From positions 1 through 64,000 of the forward strand of contig CANJLD010000008.1 in NCBI GenBank assembly GCA_947475165.1: DNA of 64,000 nt, given 5' to 3'. The DNA comes from Bacteroidota bacterium (GTDB lineage: Bacteria; Bacteroidota; Bacteroidia; Chitinophagales; LD1). A program made the position numbers and the translations under genes. The stretch's first letter is position 1, and the number at the start of each line of letters is the position of its first letter. This document shows, one piece after another, positions 36,563 to 46,044 of this stretch. The notes under the pieces were generated by a model. It was not told the DNA's origin, ran no database searches, and saw only the letters and a list, made by a program, of their open reading frames with translations.

Positions 36563-37513
36563 ATGCGGTTTTTAAAATTCATTCTTTCTGTTTTACTCAT
36601 TAGCGCAATTACAATCGCATTGCTTGAGTATGGCTACCGCAATTATTCCACACAGGCAGACCGGTTGTTTAAACCCTACTATGCCAAGGCAAATACGGTT
36701 GAAACTATTTATATCGGCAATTCGCACATCGGGGTTTTTAATGAGCTTTTTCCTCAGGAAACAAAAGAAGTGGGAAACATGTCGCTGGGTGGGCAGGATA
36801 TTTTCAGAATGTATCTGGCGTTAAAAACTATTATCCCGCAAAGCCCGAACCTGAAGAAAATCTATCTCGGACTTGACTACGATTTAATCGGCTATAACCA
36901 ATGTAAAAGCGGACAGGAATATATTGACCGGGAGTATTATCCATACACCGGTGAATTGTATAACAACACCATGACCAACCGCGCCATGAGTATGTCTAAT
37001 TTCTTTCGCTCCAACCGCGATATTGGCTACCTGTTTAAAAAGCAGGAAGAAAAAAAGCCGTTGAATTTTATTCCTGTAGCAAGCACACCGGTGGCAGAAA
37101 GCAAGGATACTGTAGCTAAAGAAGTATCCGCACCGGTCGTTGTTCCGCACAAAACACATGACCCGTTTATGTGCCGTAAGCGTGCCGAAGAACATTCACT
37201 GCTGAAGTTTAAGCAAAAAAATATCCCTGAGAATCTTGACTACCTGAACAGGATAGTGCAGCTCTGCAACAAACACCACATTCAACTTGTTCTGTTCGAC
37301 CCGCCAAAGACGGATTGCTACAGAGCTAATTGCAGTAAAGAGAATATTGCATTAGCGAAACAGATTATTGATTCTTTCTCAATTGCCAACAAAGCACCTT
37401 ACCTTGATTTTTATACTGACACTACCTTTAACGATGATATGTTTGTGGACTATGACCATTTAAACATCACCGGTGTGAAAATATTATCCAATAAGCTAAC
37501 TGCTCACCCTTAA
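36563..37513 (+). CDS. SGNH/DltD-like membrane-anchored protein, MBOAT partner
   Basis: 316 residues. N-terminal helix (FILSVLLISAITIALLEYGY), then IYIGNSHIGVF (Ser block, GNSH in place of GDSH) and DYDHLNITGVK (Asp-x-x-His). A Pro/Val/Lys-rich insert lies near 175-205. Resembles DltD/AlgJ-type partners that finish acyl transfer outside the membrane. Stop codon abuts the next start. Confidence 0.82.
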   Translation: MRFLKFILSVLLISAITIALLEYGYRNYSTQADRLFKPYYAKANTVETIYIGNSHIGVFNELFPQETKEVGNMSLGGQDIFRMYLALKTIIPQSPNLKKIYLGLDYDLIGYNQCKSGQEYIDREYYPYTGELYNNTMTNRAMSMSNFFRSNRDIGYLFKKQEEKKPLNFIPVASTPVAESKDTVAKEVSAPVVVPHKTHDPFMCRKRAEEHSLLKFKQKNIPENLDYLNRIVQLCNKHHIQLVLFDPPKTDCYRANCSKENIALAKQIIDSFSIANKAPYLDFYTDTTFNDDMFVDYDHLNITGVKILSNKLTAHP

Positions 37514-38179
37514 ATGCGCTTTATGAAAATTCTGAAAATAGTTCTGGTTGTTCTAATAATTCTTGCTGTTGGTGCAGGAAGTTTTTTTTATGGTGTAAAC
37601 AAAGTCCGGGACGGGCTTGTGGCCAATTACCCAACCATAAAAAATCTGGTAAACGGTGCCACTACTGAATTTGACAGTACAGTTTCCATTACACTTACAA
37701 AAGCTGATGATGAAGTTTTGTTCAATTACCTGAAAGGAGATTCAAAAAGCGACACGGTTCAGTTTTCAATTCCTTACTATGCGCGGTATGCCGTTGATTT
37801 ATCGTTCCGGAATTTCAGAGTATTTAAGAACGATGAAGGCGCAGTTGAAGTTTGGCTACCTGCGTGTATGCTGCGCTACTGCGAGTTAAAATTTGATGGC
37901 TTTGTTGTAAACGAAAAATCTGGTGCATCTCTTTTAAAAAACGATAATGCTTCGGAGGTGCGTAAGAAATTGTATGAATACCTGATACCGGTTATTGAAA
38001 AAGATAAAGCAAGCCAGAAGGCCGCAAAGCAAACGATTACAAAAGCGTTGATGTTTTACTTCATGCCATACAAACTTGATTTGAAAGTTTATATTGATTT
38101 GGTGGAGCAAGCATTGCCTAAAGTTCCGGGAGTAAATCAAAGTGTTGATGATGCTATTAAAGAGGCAATAAACCCCTAA
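37514..38179 (+). CDS. Membrane-anchored protein of unknown function, possibly DUF4230-like
   Basis: 221 residues: one N-terminal membrane helix (ILKIVLVVLIILAVGAGSFF) and an outer domain of about 190 residues. The body around YYARYAVDLSFRNFRVF resembles DUF4230 proteins, but I am not sure. The ATG immediately follows the TAA of the SGNH gene, so it is a third member of that operon. Its last residues (NP-stop) are encoded by a palindromic intergenic repeat. Confidence 0.7.
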   Translation: MRFMKILKIVLVVLIILAVGAGSFFYGVNKVRDGLVANYPTIKNLVNGATTEFDSTVSITLTKADDEVLFNYLKGDSKSDTVQFSIPYYARYAVDLSFRNFRVFKNDEGAVEVWLPACMLRYCELKFDGFVVNEKSGASLLKNDNASEVRKKLYEYLIPVIEKDKASQKAAKQTITKALMFYFMPYKLDLKVYIDLVEQALPKVPGVNQSVDDAIKEAINP

Positions 38180-38246
38180 ATGCCCTGAAAAGGACATGAA
38201 TGCAGAAAGTCAAAATTCAAAGTCCCCTTTAGGGGATTTAGGGGTT
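38171..38246. repeat. Inverted palindromic repeat (CCCCTAAATCCCC family), supplies a stop codon
   Basis: Arms at 38171-38197 (diverged) and 38220-38246 (intact) of the repeat family also seen at 40666-40773 and 52008-52034; core AACCCCTAAATCCCC. The stop codon of the gene ending at 38179 lies inside the left arm. Confidence 0.85.
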
Positions 38247-38324
38247 TTCTTCCTTTTATCAGAACTCTCTCTATTTTTAGCCGTATCTCTTATTAAGTTT
38301 TAGTGACCATTTAACGCTAAACAC

Positions 38325-40655
38325 ATGAAACACGCCTTTACCATTCTATTCGTTTTTCTTTGTTCTGTTTTTGTCATAGCACAGACACCTCATAAATTTA
38401 ATTATCAGGCAATAGCTCGTGATGTTTCAGGGAATGGACTTTCCAATCAAAATATTTCAGTTCGGTTTACCATTCGCGATATTTCGGAAACCGGTCCTAT
38501 TCTTTATCAGGAAAAGCAAAGTCCTACTACCAATCAATTTGGCTTGTTTAATACACTTGTTGGTGATGGAGTGATTTCTATGGGAAGTTTTTCTGCTATC
38601 AACTGGGGAGTGAATCTGAAATACATGCAGGTGGAGTACGACCCTTCCGGAGGAACTAATTATCTACTGGTTGGTTCGGCACAATTAGTTAGTGTGGCTT
38701 ACGCGCTTTATGCAGAAACTGCCGGTAATGGAGGTGGAGGAAGTACGGGGGCAACAGGTGCTACCGGAGCGGCAGGAAATACAGGAGGCACTGGAGCTAC
38801 AGGGGCAACCGGTGCTACTGGTCCTGCTGGAAACGGAAATGTGCATGGAACGCTTAATTACATTTCGAAGTTTACTCCTGACTCATCTTCGCTGGGCAAT
38901 TCAAGAATATTTGATGATGGACATTATACCGGTATTAACACCAATACTCCCGAAGCGCATTTGCATTTAAAAGGTGATACAGGAACCACTTTGCTGCTTA
39001 CAAATTCAAGTACTGCAAATGGTTTTTCCATAAATCAGCTTTCCGATTCGGGAACGGTGGGTTTAATAAATAGCGAGCACAAAGATTTATTTATAAGCAC
39101 CAATGCCAATGAGCGGATGCGCTTTACTAAAGATGGTTTAGTGGGAATAGGGACTTCCTCCCCCACACACGATTTAGTTTTGGTTACTCAAACCGGTTCT
39201 CCTACTTCTTTACAAATAGTTTCCGCGCTTACAGGGCAAGGTTCCGCTGACGGTTTGTTACTCGGACAAAGCGAAGCGTTTGGAACAAGTATGTTGATGA
39301 ACCAGGAAAATAAAGGATTGCTTTTCGGAACAAATAATCTGGAAAGAATGAGAGTTACCGAAGCCGGTAAGGTAGGAATCGGGCTTACCAATCCATCGCG
39401 CGAGTTGGTAGTATCAAATGCTTTTGATACTTCAAGCATCCAATTGATTTCCTCAGTAACCGGTGCAGCTAAAACAGATGGCTTTGTTATAGGGCAGATG
39501 AATAACACCGGAGATATTAAATTGATGAACTACGAAAACGAAGGAGTGTTGATTGGAACAAACGCCACTCCCCGCGTTATTGTTTTGCAGGATGGAAAGG
39601 TCGGTGTGAATGTTCTTTCACCGGTAAATGATGTAGTGGTAAAAAGCGCATCGTCTTCGCCTTCTAAGTTTCAAATCGTTTCCGACTCCACCGGTGTCGG
39701 CCCTACAAACGGATTATTGATTGGCCACACATCTTCTTCCGGTGCTGCTGTAATAATGAATTACGAAAATCAACCACTAAGTTTCGGAACAGCTTCACAG
39801 GAAAGAATGAGAATTACAAATAACGGCAAGATTGGAATCGGTTTGATTTCTGCTTCGCCTGTTTATAATATAGATGCCGCTTTTAATACGGATGCCGTTC
39901 TTCGTCTACGCGGTCAGGATGGAAGTTTCAACCGCTCGCTTTTAATATTAGATAAGACAAGTGCTGCGAACGACCAGGCTGCGGTGCAATACAGTTTGAA
40001 TGATTCGGCACAATGGTTAGTGGGCACACTCAACAACAGCACGTATCGCATTTTTAATTTCAACACCGGCAACGATGCCTTCTCCATCAATTACGCCAAC
40101 GATAATGTAGGCATAGGCACACCTTCCGCTTCTGCTAAATTGGAAGTAAACGGTCAACTAAAAATTACCGGTGGTGGACCGGCTGTTGGCAAGGTGCTTA
40201 TTTCAGATGCTAACGGGCTTGCATCATGGGGAGAAGATAATCCTAAAAAGGGTTTCAGCGCTTACAGCACTTATGGATTGCTAAGTATAGACAATGCAAC
40301 AGAAACTCCTCTGCTTTTTGATAATGTAGATTTTAACGATGGCAATTATTACAATTCAACAACCGGTAGTTTCGATGTATTAAGCGAAGGCATGTATCAT
40401 TTTGAGGTGCGTGTAATCTGGAATCCGCTTTCGGTGAGCGGTGATGCTGTTCTTGCTTTTCGTGTTAACGGAGTAATTGCACAGCAAGTTCGCGTAACTG
40501 TTTCTACTGGTGCACTACCACAGCACCTTTCAGCTAACTTTAAATTGTATGCCGGTGACCGTGTAGATGTAATAGTTAGTCAAACCAGCGGTGCTCCGCA
40601 AGACCTTAATCTTACTCAACCGGAGAATACTTTTACCGGCTATAAAGTTTATTAA
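38325..40655 (+). CDS. Secreted collagen-like/C1q-like surface protein
   Basis: 776 residues. Signal peptide ending VIAQ; an N-terminal domain (about 20-130: TPHKFNYQAIARDVSGN) common in Bacteroidota surface proteins; a collagen-like Gly-Ala-Thr triplet stretch (about 138-168); a long middle of repeats of the type NNxERMRVTEAGKVGIG; and a C-terminal C1q/TNF-like jelly roll of about 130 residues (FDVLSEGMYHFEVRV ... LYAGDRVDVIVSQ). No clear T9SS tail. Likely a trimeric fibre on the cell surface. Confidence 0.88.
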   Translation: MKHAFTILFVFLCSVFVIAQTPHKFNYQAIARDVSGNGLSNQNISVRFTIRDISETGPILYQEKQSPTTNQFGLFNTLVGDGVISMGSFSAINWGVNLKYMQVEYDPSGGTNYLLVGSAQLVSVAYALYAETAGNGGGGSTGATGATGAAGNTGGTGATGATGATGPAGNGNVHGTLNYISKFTPDSSSLGNSRIFDDGHYTGINTNTPEAHLHLKGDTGTTLLLTNSSTANGFSINQLSDSGTVGLINSEHKDLFISTNANERMRFTKDGLVGIGTSSPTHDLVLVTQTGSPTSLQIVSALTGQGSADGLLLGQSEAFGTSMLMNQENKGLLFGTNNLERMRVTEAGKVGIGLTNPSRELVVSNAFDTSSIQLISSVTGAAKTDGFVIGQMNNTGDIKLMNYENEGVLIGTNATPRVIVLQDGKVGVNVLSPVNDVVVKSASSSPSKFQIVSDSTGVGPTNGLLIGHTSSSGAAVIMNYENQPLSFGTASQERMRITNNGKIGIGLISASPVYNIDAAFNTDAVLRLRGQDGSFNRSLLILDKTSAANDQAAVQYSLNDSAQWLVGTLNNSTYRIFNFNTGNDAFSINYANDNVGIGTPSASAKLEVNGQLKITGGGPAVGKVLISDANGLASWGEDNPKKGFSAYSTYGLLSIDNATETPLLFDNVDFNDGNYYNSTTGSFDVLSEGMYHFEVRVIWNPLSVSGDAVLAFRVNGVIAQQVRVTVSTGALPQHLSANFKLYAGDRVDVIVSQTSGAPQDLNLTQPENTFTGYKVY

Positions 40656-40665
40656 TCCCCAACCC

Positions 40666-40773
40666 AACCCCTAAATCCCCTAAAAGGGACTTAAATACAA
40701 ACAGCCGAAATTTTCTTCGGCTGTTTGTATTTTGTATTTGGCTGTCAAGTCCCCTTTAGGGGATTTAGGGGTT
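40666..40773. repeat. Nested inverted repeat of the CCCCTAAATCCCC family around a terminator
   Basis: Arms 40666-40692 and 40747-40773, nearly perfect complements, enclose a 17-bp terminator hairpin. The convergent genes end at 40655 (+) and 40782 (-). Confidence 0.9.
40693..40732. terminator. Bidirectional terminator
   Basis: Perfect 17-bp stem (AAATACAAACAGCCGAA and its complement) with a 6-nt loop and T/A flanks between two convergent genes. Confidence 0.93.
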
Positions 40774-40781
40774 TGATTTTT

Positions 40782-43700
40782 TTACCTCACTATCGTAATT
40801 GTTCCGCTTCTGTCTTCGGTAGTATTATTGAAGAACAAAACCTTTAATTGGTAAACGTAAGTATCGTAAGGCATTGCTTTTCCGTTTTTCTTTCCGTCCC
40901 AGGCATCGCCATTATTTAAAAGTCCGTTGTGTTGTGCGGCATTGAAATAAAGACGCTCGCCCCAACGGTCAAATATGGAGACCTCTATAGTGTTTGCGCC
41001 AAGTATGTTTACTTCAAAATAATCGTTCAGTCCATCGGCATTTGGTGTAAAGGCAGATGGAATAAAGTATTCAATCTTATTCTTCACAATAACCGTAACC
41101 GAATCGTAATTGCTGCAATTGTCTCCATCTATAGCCGTGAGGTAATACATGAATGTAGAATCAGGAGTAGCATTCGTGCTTTGACAAGCTGTGCAACTTA
41201 AGTTATAATCAGTGCTCCACAGGTAACCGGTAATGCCGTGTGCCGAAGAAGCTGTTCCGTTGAGCGTTACGGTTTGTCCGCGCACCGAAACAAGGTCGGG
41301 ACCTGCATCTACAAAGATGGAAGTCGGTTCGCTGATTGTAAAGTTTTCTGAACCAAAACATCCGTTGTTATCCTGCGCAATAGCCGTGTACTCTCCTGCG
41401 GTTAAACCGGTGAGGATACTATCGGGCTGATAAACATTATTTAAAGAGTAAATGTAGATACCACTTCCGCCTGAAGCATGAATCAACACCGTTCCGTCAT
41501 TTCCGTTAAAGCAGGTTACACTGTCCGGAATTGCGGTAACCACTACCGGTGTAGGGTCGGCAAGTAAAACAGAATTGGTAGATGAACAACCGTTGCCATC
41601 GGTAATGGTAACGGTATAAGTAACATCACCTAAAAGATGCACACCCATTACACCGCTTTGCACAGGAGTGGTGCTCCAGGTATAAGTATAAGGTGCGGTT
41701 CCGCCACCTACACTTACCACGGCAAAGCCGGTAGCGTTTCCATGGCAGTCAGGATTATTTCCTGCTACAGATGAAACCAAATCAATAGGGCTAGTAACTG
41801 TAAACGATTTTGTATCGGTGCATCCTTTAGAATCGGTTACTACTACGCTGTAATTTCCTTTAGCAACTCCTGTTAGATTTTGATTTGAAGTTGAATTAGA
41901 CCAGAGGTAATTATAACCCGGTGTTGCACCGGTTACAGAAATATATACTGCACCGTCAGCCGAGCTGAAACATTTTGCAGGAACAATACTATCGGTAATT
42001 ACAAACGGCTGTGGCTCTACTAAAAGAATACTCTTTGCTGTTTCGCAGTTGTTACTGTCTTTAACGGTTACTACAAATAGTCCGGCAGATAATCCGGTGA
42101 TGGTTGCTCCTTGTTGCGCGTTATTCCACAAATAAGAATAAGGAGTAGTTCCACCGGTGCCTTGGGCAGTTACCGTTCCATCATTTCCACCTGGGCAAGT
42201 TACATCGGTAGAAGAAACTGTAGCACCTAATTGTGTTCCCGGTTCAGTAATAGTATAAACGGCAGAAGCAACGCAACCACCAAAATCTGTAACGGTTAAC
42301 GCATAAATAGCGGCATTCACTCCGTAAAGATCTTCACCGGTTGAGTTGTTGCTCCAGTGATAAGTGTAAGTAGGCACACCACCATTTACAGTAATATCCA
42401 ACCCACCGGTATTATCTCCGTGGCATAAAACATTTATCTGATGTTCAACCGAAAGAACCAACTGATTGTTTTGTGTAACTGTTCCGTTAGTTGCTGCGGT
42501 GCATCCTGCCCCGTCAGTAACTACTACGGAGTAATTTCCTGCTACTACGTTGGTGAGATTTTGGTTTACAGAACTGTTCGACCATAAATAAGAATACGTT
42601 CCATCGCCACCGGCTGCGGCAATATTTATGGTACCGGTGCTATCACCAAAGCAGTTTACATTAACTATCGAAGTAACTGATGCTGTAAGCGGTGGTCTTT
42701 CAACAATAGTTACGCTTACATTATCGGTGCAGCCGTTTGCATCTTTTGCTATAACGGTATAAACACCGCCTGATAATCCGTTGAAGGTTGCGCTTGGCTG
42801 GAAAGTATTTCCACCGTCAATAGAATATTGGTAAGGAGCTAAGCCACCGGTTTGGTCGATAGTTACAGAGCCGTCTGCGCCACCTGAGCAGCTAACATCG
42901 GTTTGGCTAAGCACAGTTGCTACCAACGAATAAGTATTGCCAACAGTAGCAGTGGTAGAAGCAGTGCAACCATTTACATCTGAAACAAGAATGGTGTAAT
43001 TGCCTGATGCTACGTTTGTAAAAATTGAGTTAGGGAAGAACGGTCCGTTGTTTAATGAATAATTATACGGTGAAGTTCCACCGGTTGCGTTTACCGTTAT
43101 GCTGCCGTTGGTAGTTGTTGCACAGCTTGCATTGGTAACCGTAGTAGTAGCCGCCACCGGAACCGGTTGCGAAATAATTACCGGGTTACCGAGGAAAGGA
43201 TAGGAACAGTTGTTCGCGTCTTTTACTACAATGTTGTAGTTGCCTGCCGGAAGGTTGGCGAAGATGGAACTTGGCTGATAAGTACTTCCGTTATTAACAG
43301 AGTAAGTAAGGTTGCCTGAACCGCCACCGGCAAAAATATCTATACGACCGGTGCTGCTACCGCTGCAGCTTGCATCTACTTTGTTTACAAAAATGCTGAT
43401 TTGATTTGGCTGTGTAAGAATTACTGAATTGCCTGAATAAATAACGGTACAGTTGCTGGCATCTTTGACCCATATATTATAGAAGCCTGCCGCTAAGTTA
43501 TTGAACACATTGGATGCCTGCCATGTTGCTCCTGCATTGTTGGAATATTGCAACGCTCCGTTACCTCCTGTTGCATTTACTGTTATGCTGCCGTTGATAG
43601 AACCAAAGCAAGCCGGACTCACTGAATTGACGCTTGTAATATTTGGCTGACCAACCGTGACTGTGTAAGTGCGATAACTCAAACTTTCGCAGCCACCGTT

Positions 43701-44579
43701 GGAAGTGTGAACCCTGAAAGTGGTTGTGGTACCGACAAATGGCGTAATCTGCGAGCCGGTTCCTACTAAAACGTTGGTGGAGTTATTATACCAGTGATAA
43801 TCTCCTCCGAAAACTGCACCTCCTGTTTGCATGGTTACCAAGCCCGCCTGACATAAAACATTGGCGGTAGAAACAATTACATCGGGAATTGGAGGTGTCC
43901 ATGTAGCAAGCACCTCTGCTCCTAAATCATCGGAACCACAAGCATTGCCGAAGAAATCGCCTACCCAAGCGTTGCCGGCTGTTGGCGGAGAGGTTAAACT
44001 TAAGCAAGGCGCAAGCACCCGGTAGTTAATAGTGTTACTTAAAGTATAAGGCCCGCAATGCTGGTCTTCTGCAGAACAACCGCAAAAAATGTTTGTGCTG
44101 CAACCGCACCCGCCATCGTAATTAAAACTGCTGCATTGGTCGCAAGCCCAGGTGAAAGTTCCTGTTGAGCGATAACAATCAAAACAATCGTCTTCCCAGC
44201 CTTCGCCTTGCAGGGCTAAATATTGAGGGACTGCTTGTGGGGTTGTTCCGATAGTGCCGTAGGTATAATTTAAAAGAGCAACATCCTGCCCGGTTACCCA
44301 GCCGTATCCTCCTGAGCTTACACCAATCGTAGTTCCGCCCACAAAACCTAATCCGTCTAAGTTGGCATTGTCTGCTCCCCACCAGCGGAAACGAAATTCA
44401 TTATCGTTCAACTCCCCAAACAACGGGTCATCCACACTTTCCACCCACGAATAGCCGACAGACATTTTAATGTTCATGGCACCATCGTTATAGGTTTGTG
44501 CCTTGGTTTGAACGAAAGAAAAAAGCAGACATACAGTGAGTGCTGCTAAAAATTTATTTATGGTAGAATTCAATTTCAT
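40782..44579 (-). CDS. SprB-repeat adhesin with type B T9SS domain and Cys-rich head
   Basis: 1265 residues. Signal peptide ending QTKAQ. The N-terminal domain is unrelated to that of the two adhesins at 1-12103: it has nine Cys in 44 residues (132-175, for example CFDCYRSTG, CGCSTNIFCGCS). About ten SprB repeats follow, then a gliding-motility-associated C-terminal domain (FIPSAFTPNADGLNDYF ... IFDRWGERLYF ... YVYQLKVLF). Predicted to be exported by T9SS and shown at the cell surface; the head domain probably sets the binding target. Confidence 0.93.
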   Translation of the reverse strand: MKLNSTINKFLAALTVCLLFSFVQTKAQTYNDGAMNIKMSVGYSWVESVDDPLFGELNDNEFRFRWWGADNANLDGLGFVGGTTIGVSSGGYGWVTGQDVALLNYTYGTIGTTPQAVPQYLALQGEGWEDDCFDCYRSTGTFTWACDQCSSFNYDGGCGCSTNIFCGCSAEDQHCGPYTLSNTINYRVLAPCLSLTSPPTAGNAWVGDFFGNACGSDDLGAEVLATWTPPIPDVIVSTANVLCQAGLVTMQTGGAVFGGDYHWYNNSTNVLVGTGSQITPFVGTTTTFRVHTSNGGCESLSYRTYTVTVGQPNITSVNSVSPACFGSINGSITVNATGGNGALQYSNNAGATWQASNVFNNLAAGFYNIWVKDASNCTVIYSGNSVILTQPNQISIFVNKVDASCSGSSTGRIDIFAGGGSGNLTYSVNNGSTYQPSSIFANLPAGNYNIVVKDANNCSYPFLGNPVIISQPVPVAATTTVTNASCATTTNGSITVNATGGTSPYNYSLNNGPFFPNSIFTNVASGNYTILVSDVNGCTASTTATVGNTYSLVATVLSQTDVSCSGGADGSVTIDQTGGLAPYQYSIDGGNTFQPSATFNGLSGGVYTVIAKDANGCTDNVSVTIVERPPLTASVTSIVNVNCFGDSTGTINIAAAGGDGTYSYLWSNSSVNQNLTNVVAGNYSVVVTDGAGCTAATNGTVTQNNQLVLSVEHQINVLCHGDNTGGLDITVNGGVPTYTYHWSNNSTGEDLYGVNAAIYALTVTDFGGCVASAVYTITEPGTQLGATVSSTDVTCPGGNDGTVTAQGTGGTTPYSYLWNNAQQGATITGLSAGLFVVTVKDSNNCETAKSILLVEPQPFVITDSIVPAKCFSSADGAVYISVTGATPGYNYLWSNSTSNQNLTGVAKGNYSVVVTDSKGCTDTKSFTVTSPIDLVSSVAGNNPDCHGNATGFAVVSVGGGTAPYTYTWSTTPVQSGVMGVHLLGDVTYTVTITDGNGCSSTNSVLLADPTPVVVTAIPDSVTCFNGNDGTVLIHASGGSGIYIYSLNNVYQPDSILTGLTAGEYTAIAQDNNGCFGSENFTISEPTSIFVDAGPDLVSVRGQTVTLNGTASSAHGITGYLWSTDYNLSCTACQSTNATPDSTFMYYLTAIDGDNCSNYDSVTVIVKNKIEYFIPSAFTPNADGLNDYFEVNILGANTIEVSIFDRWGERLYFNAAQHNGLLNNGDAWDGKKNGKAMPYDTYVYQLKVLFFNNTTEDRSGTITIVR

Positions 44580-44624
44580 AATGCTTAATGTTTTTGTTCA
44601 GCGAATAGCAGGGGTCTGAATTTT

Positions 44625-45455
44625 TTAGTGAGGGTTGTTCATATTAGGGTAAGTGCCCGTTTTCTTTTCTTTCGAAATTTTAATGATGTGCTCGCGGTAT
44701 TCTTGCTGGTTAAATGAATCGGGGAATTTGTAATCCTTGCCATACAGGCGGTCGAATTCGTTGGGCTTGAATACAAAATACCAGTTGCGGAGTTTCATTT
44801 GGTAGTGATAATCGTCTGCAATAGCGTTGCCGGTGTTTGGTTTGGTTGGTTTTTCTAAATCAATTTCCTGACCTATAAACTTTGGCAGGTAGGGGAATTT
44901 GAAATAGCCGGTGTAGTAAGGATTAAGCGAGGTGAGTTCAGGAGCGTTTAAGAAATGCTCATATTCTTCGGTGTAAAGGCGTTGCCATGCACCAATCTTT
45001 GCTTCGTAGTCGGCAAGTTCTTTGTCGGCATCGTTCTTTAAGTTTGGAAGCGGGAAGTGCGGGAACAACTGGTTTCTTTTTGCATCGGAAATGCCGGATG
45101 CTTTATACCATTGATAAAGCGAATGAGGGAATTCCTTTTTGGTTTCGGGAAGAACAAGACCTAAGGTGCCCCAGGCAATGTTGAGTTTTTTTACTGCCAG
45201 AAGGTTAGTGAAGTTGTTCCATTCTGTGCCGTTGCTTTTAATAAAGGAGTTAACATCTTCGGTTTTGTAATCCTTATTCTTTACCACTTGATAAAGGCGC
45301 GGGAAGTCTTTTTTCAAAGATTCTTTATCCAGATTGGCGGTAACAAATACCTGTTCGAAAGGCGTTGAATTAATTTGAGCCGAAAGGTTGAAGGCAAGGG
45401 CGAAAAAAAGGAGGCAGAGAAGCCCTCTTCTTTTGGGAAAGTAAAATTGAACCAT
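44625..45455 (-). CDS. Secreted protein of unknown function
   Basis: 276 residues. Signal peptide (GLLCLLFFALAFNLSAQ). The rest is soluble, rich in aromatic and charged residues (SLNPYYTGYFKFPYLPKF, YHYQMKLRNWYFVFKP); no domain recognised and no T9SS tail. 45 bp upstream of the SprB-type adhesin on the same strand, probably co-transcribed, so it may help that adhesin or share its regulation. Confidence 0.7.
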   Translation of the reverse strand: MVQFYFPKRRGLLCLLFFALAFNLSAQINSTPFEQVFVTANLDKESLKKDFPRLYQVVKNKDYKTEDVNSFIKSNGTEWNNFTNLLAVKKLNIAWGTLGLVLPETKKEFPHSLYQWYKASGISDAKRNQLFPHFPLPNLKNDADKELADYEAKIGAWQRLYTEEYEHFLNAPELTSLNPYYTGYFKFPYLPKFIGQEIDLEKPTKPNTGNAIADDYHYQMKLRNWYFVFKPNEFDRLYGKDYKFPDSFNQQEYREHIIKISKEKKTGTYPNMNNPH

Positions 45456-45672
45456 GAGAGTTAATTTATTTAGTGCTTAAATACCTAACAAAGAAATTCA
45501 AAATTTTGAAAGTTTAAAGGATTCCTTTTGTATGAGTATTGAGATGTAAAATAAGTTGCACGCATGCACATGAGCGCTGCTCAGATGCCGGAGCTGCATT
45601 TTTGCGCCAATGGCATGCTTGTACCATACAGCGCAGGCTGCAGCCGAGGGTGAGCGGAATAAGAAGGAGCAT

Positions 45673-45945
45673 TTTAAGAGCCGGAATTACACGCTTAAGA
45701 GCGGGTATTACATTCTTAAGAGTTTAGCTGACACTCTTAAGAGTGTGAGTGACACGCTTAAGAGCCGAGCTGACATGGACAAGAGTAAGTTTAACATTCT
45801 TAAGAGCGCGTATGACACGCTTAAGAGTTAATCTGACACTCTTAAGAGCGTGAGTGACAGGCTTAAGTGTGAGCGCGACCTTCTAAAAAACAGGATTGAC
45901 GTACTTACTAACTTTATTGCTGTTTTTAAGAAGGGGAATGACAAA
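45673..45945. repeat. 21-bp-period tandem array, anchor CTTAAGAG (13 units)
   Basis: The anchor CTTAAGAG or a close variant recurs at 45673, 45694, 45715, 45736, 45757, 45778, 45799, 45820, 45841, 45862, 45883, 45904 and 45925, always exactly 21 bp apart. A second block TGACAC(G/T) is conserved 14 bp into most units; the bases between vary. The last three units are decayed. The fixed spacing with variable interior suggests selection on position rather than a fresh microsatellite. Confidence 0.93.
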
Positions 45946-46044
45946 GACCGGAACTACGATTTATGTGATTGAAGGATTGGAGGCATGATTAAAGGCAGGA
46001 GCATCTTGCCTTGAAGTATATTTGCCATTAAGAATTTACGCTTT

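Noticed and set aside
45610..45831. 73-codon ORF with LKSxxDT heptads as a real gene
   Set aside because: It exists because a 21-bp repeat keeps the frame; the array continues past its stop codon and no start signal is visible. Kept only as a finding about the array.
45673..45945. CRISPR array
   Set aside because: The period is 21 bp with an 8-bp anchor; CRISPR repeats are longer with 30-40 bp unique spacers, and no cas genes are present.
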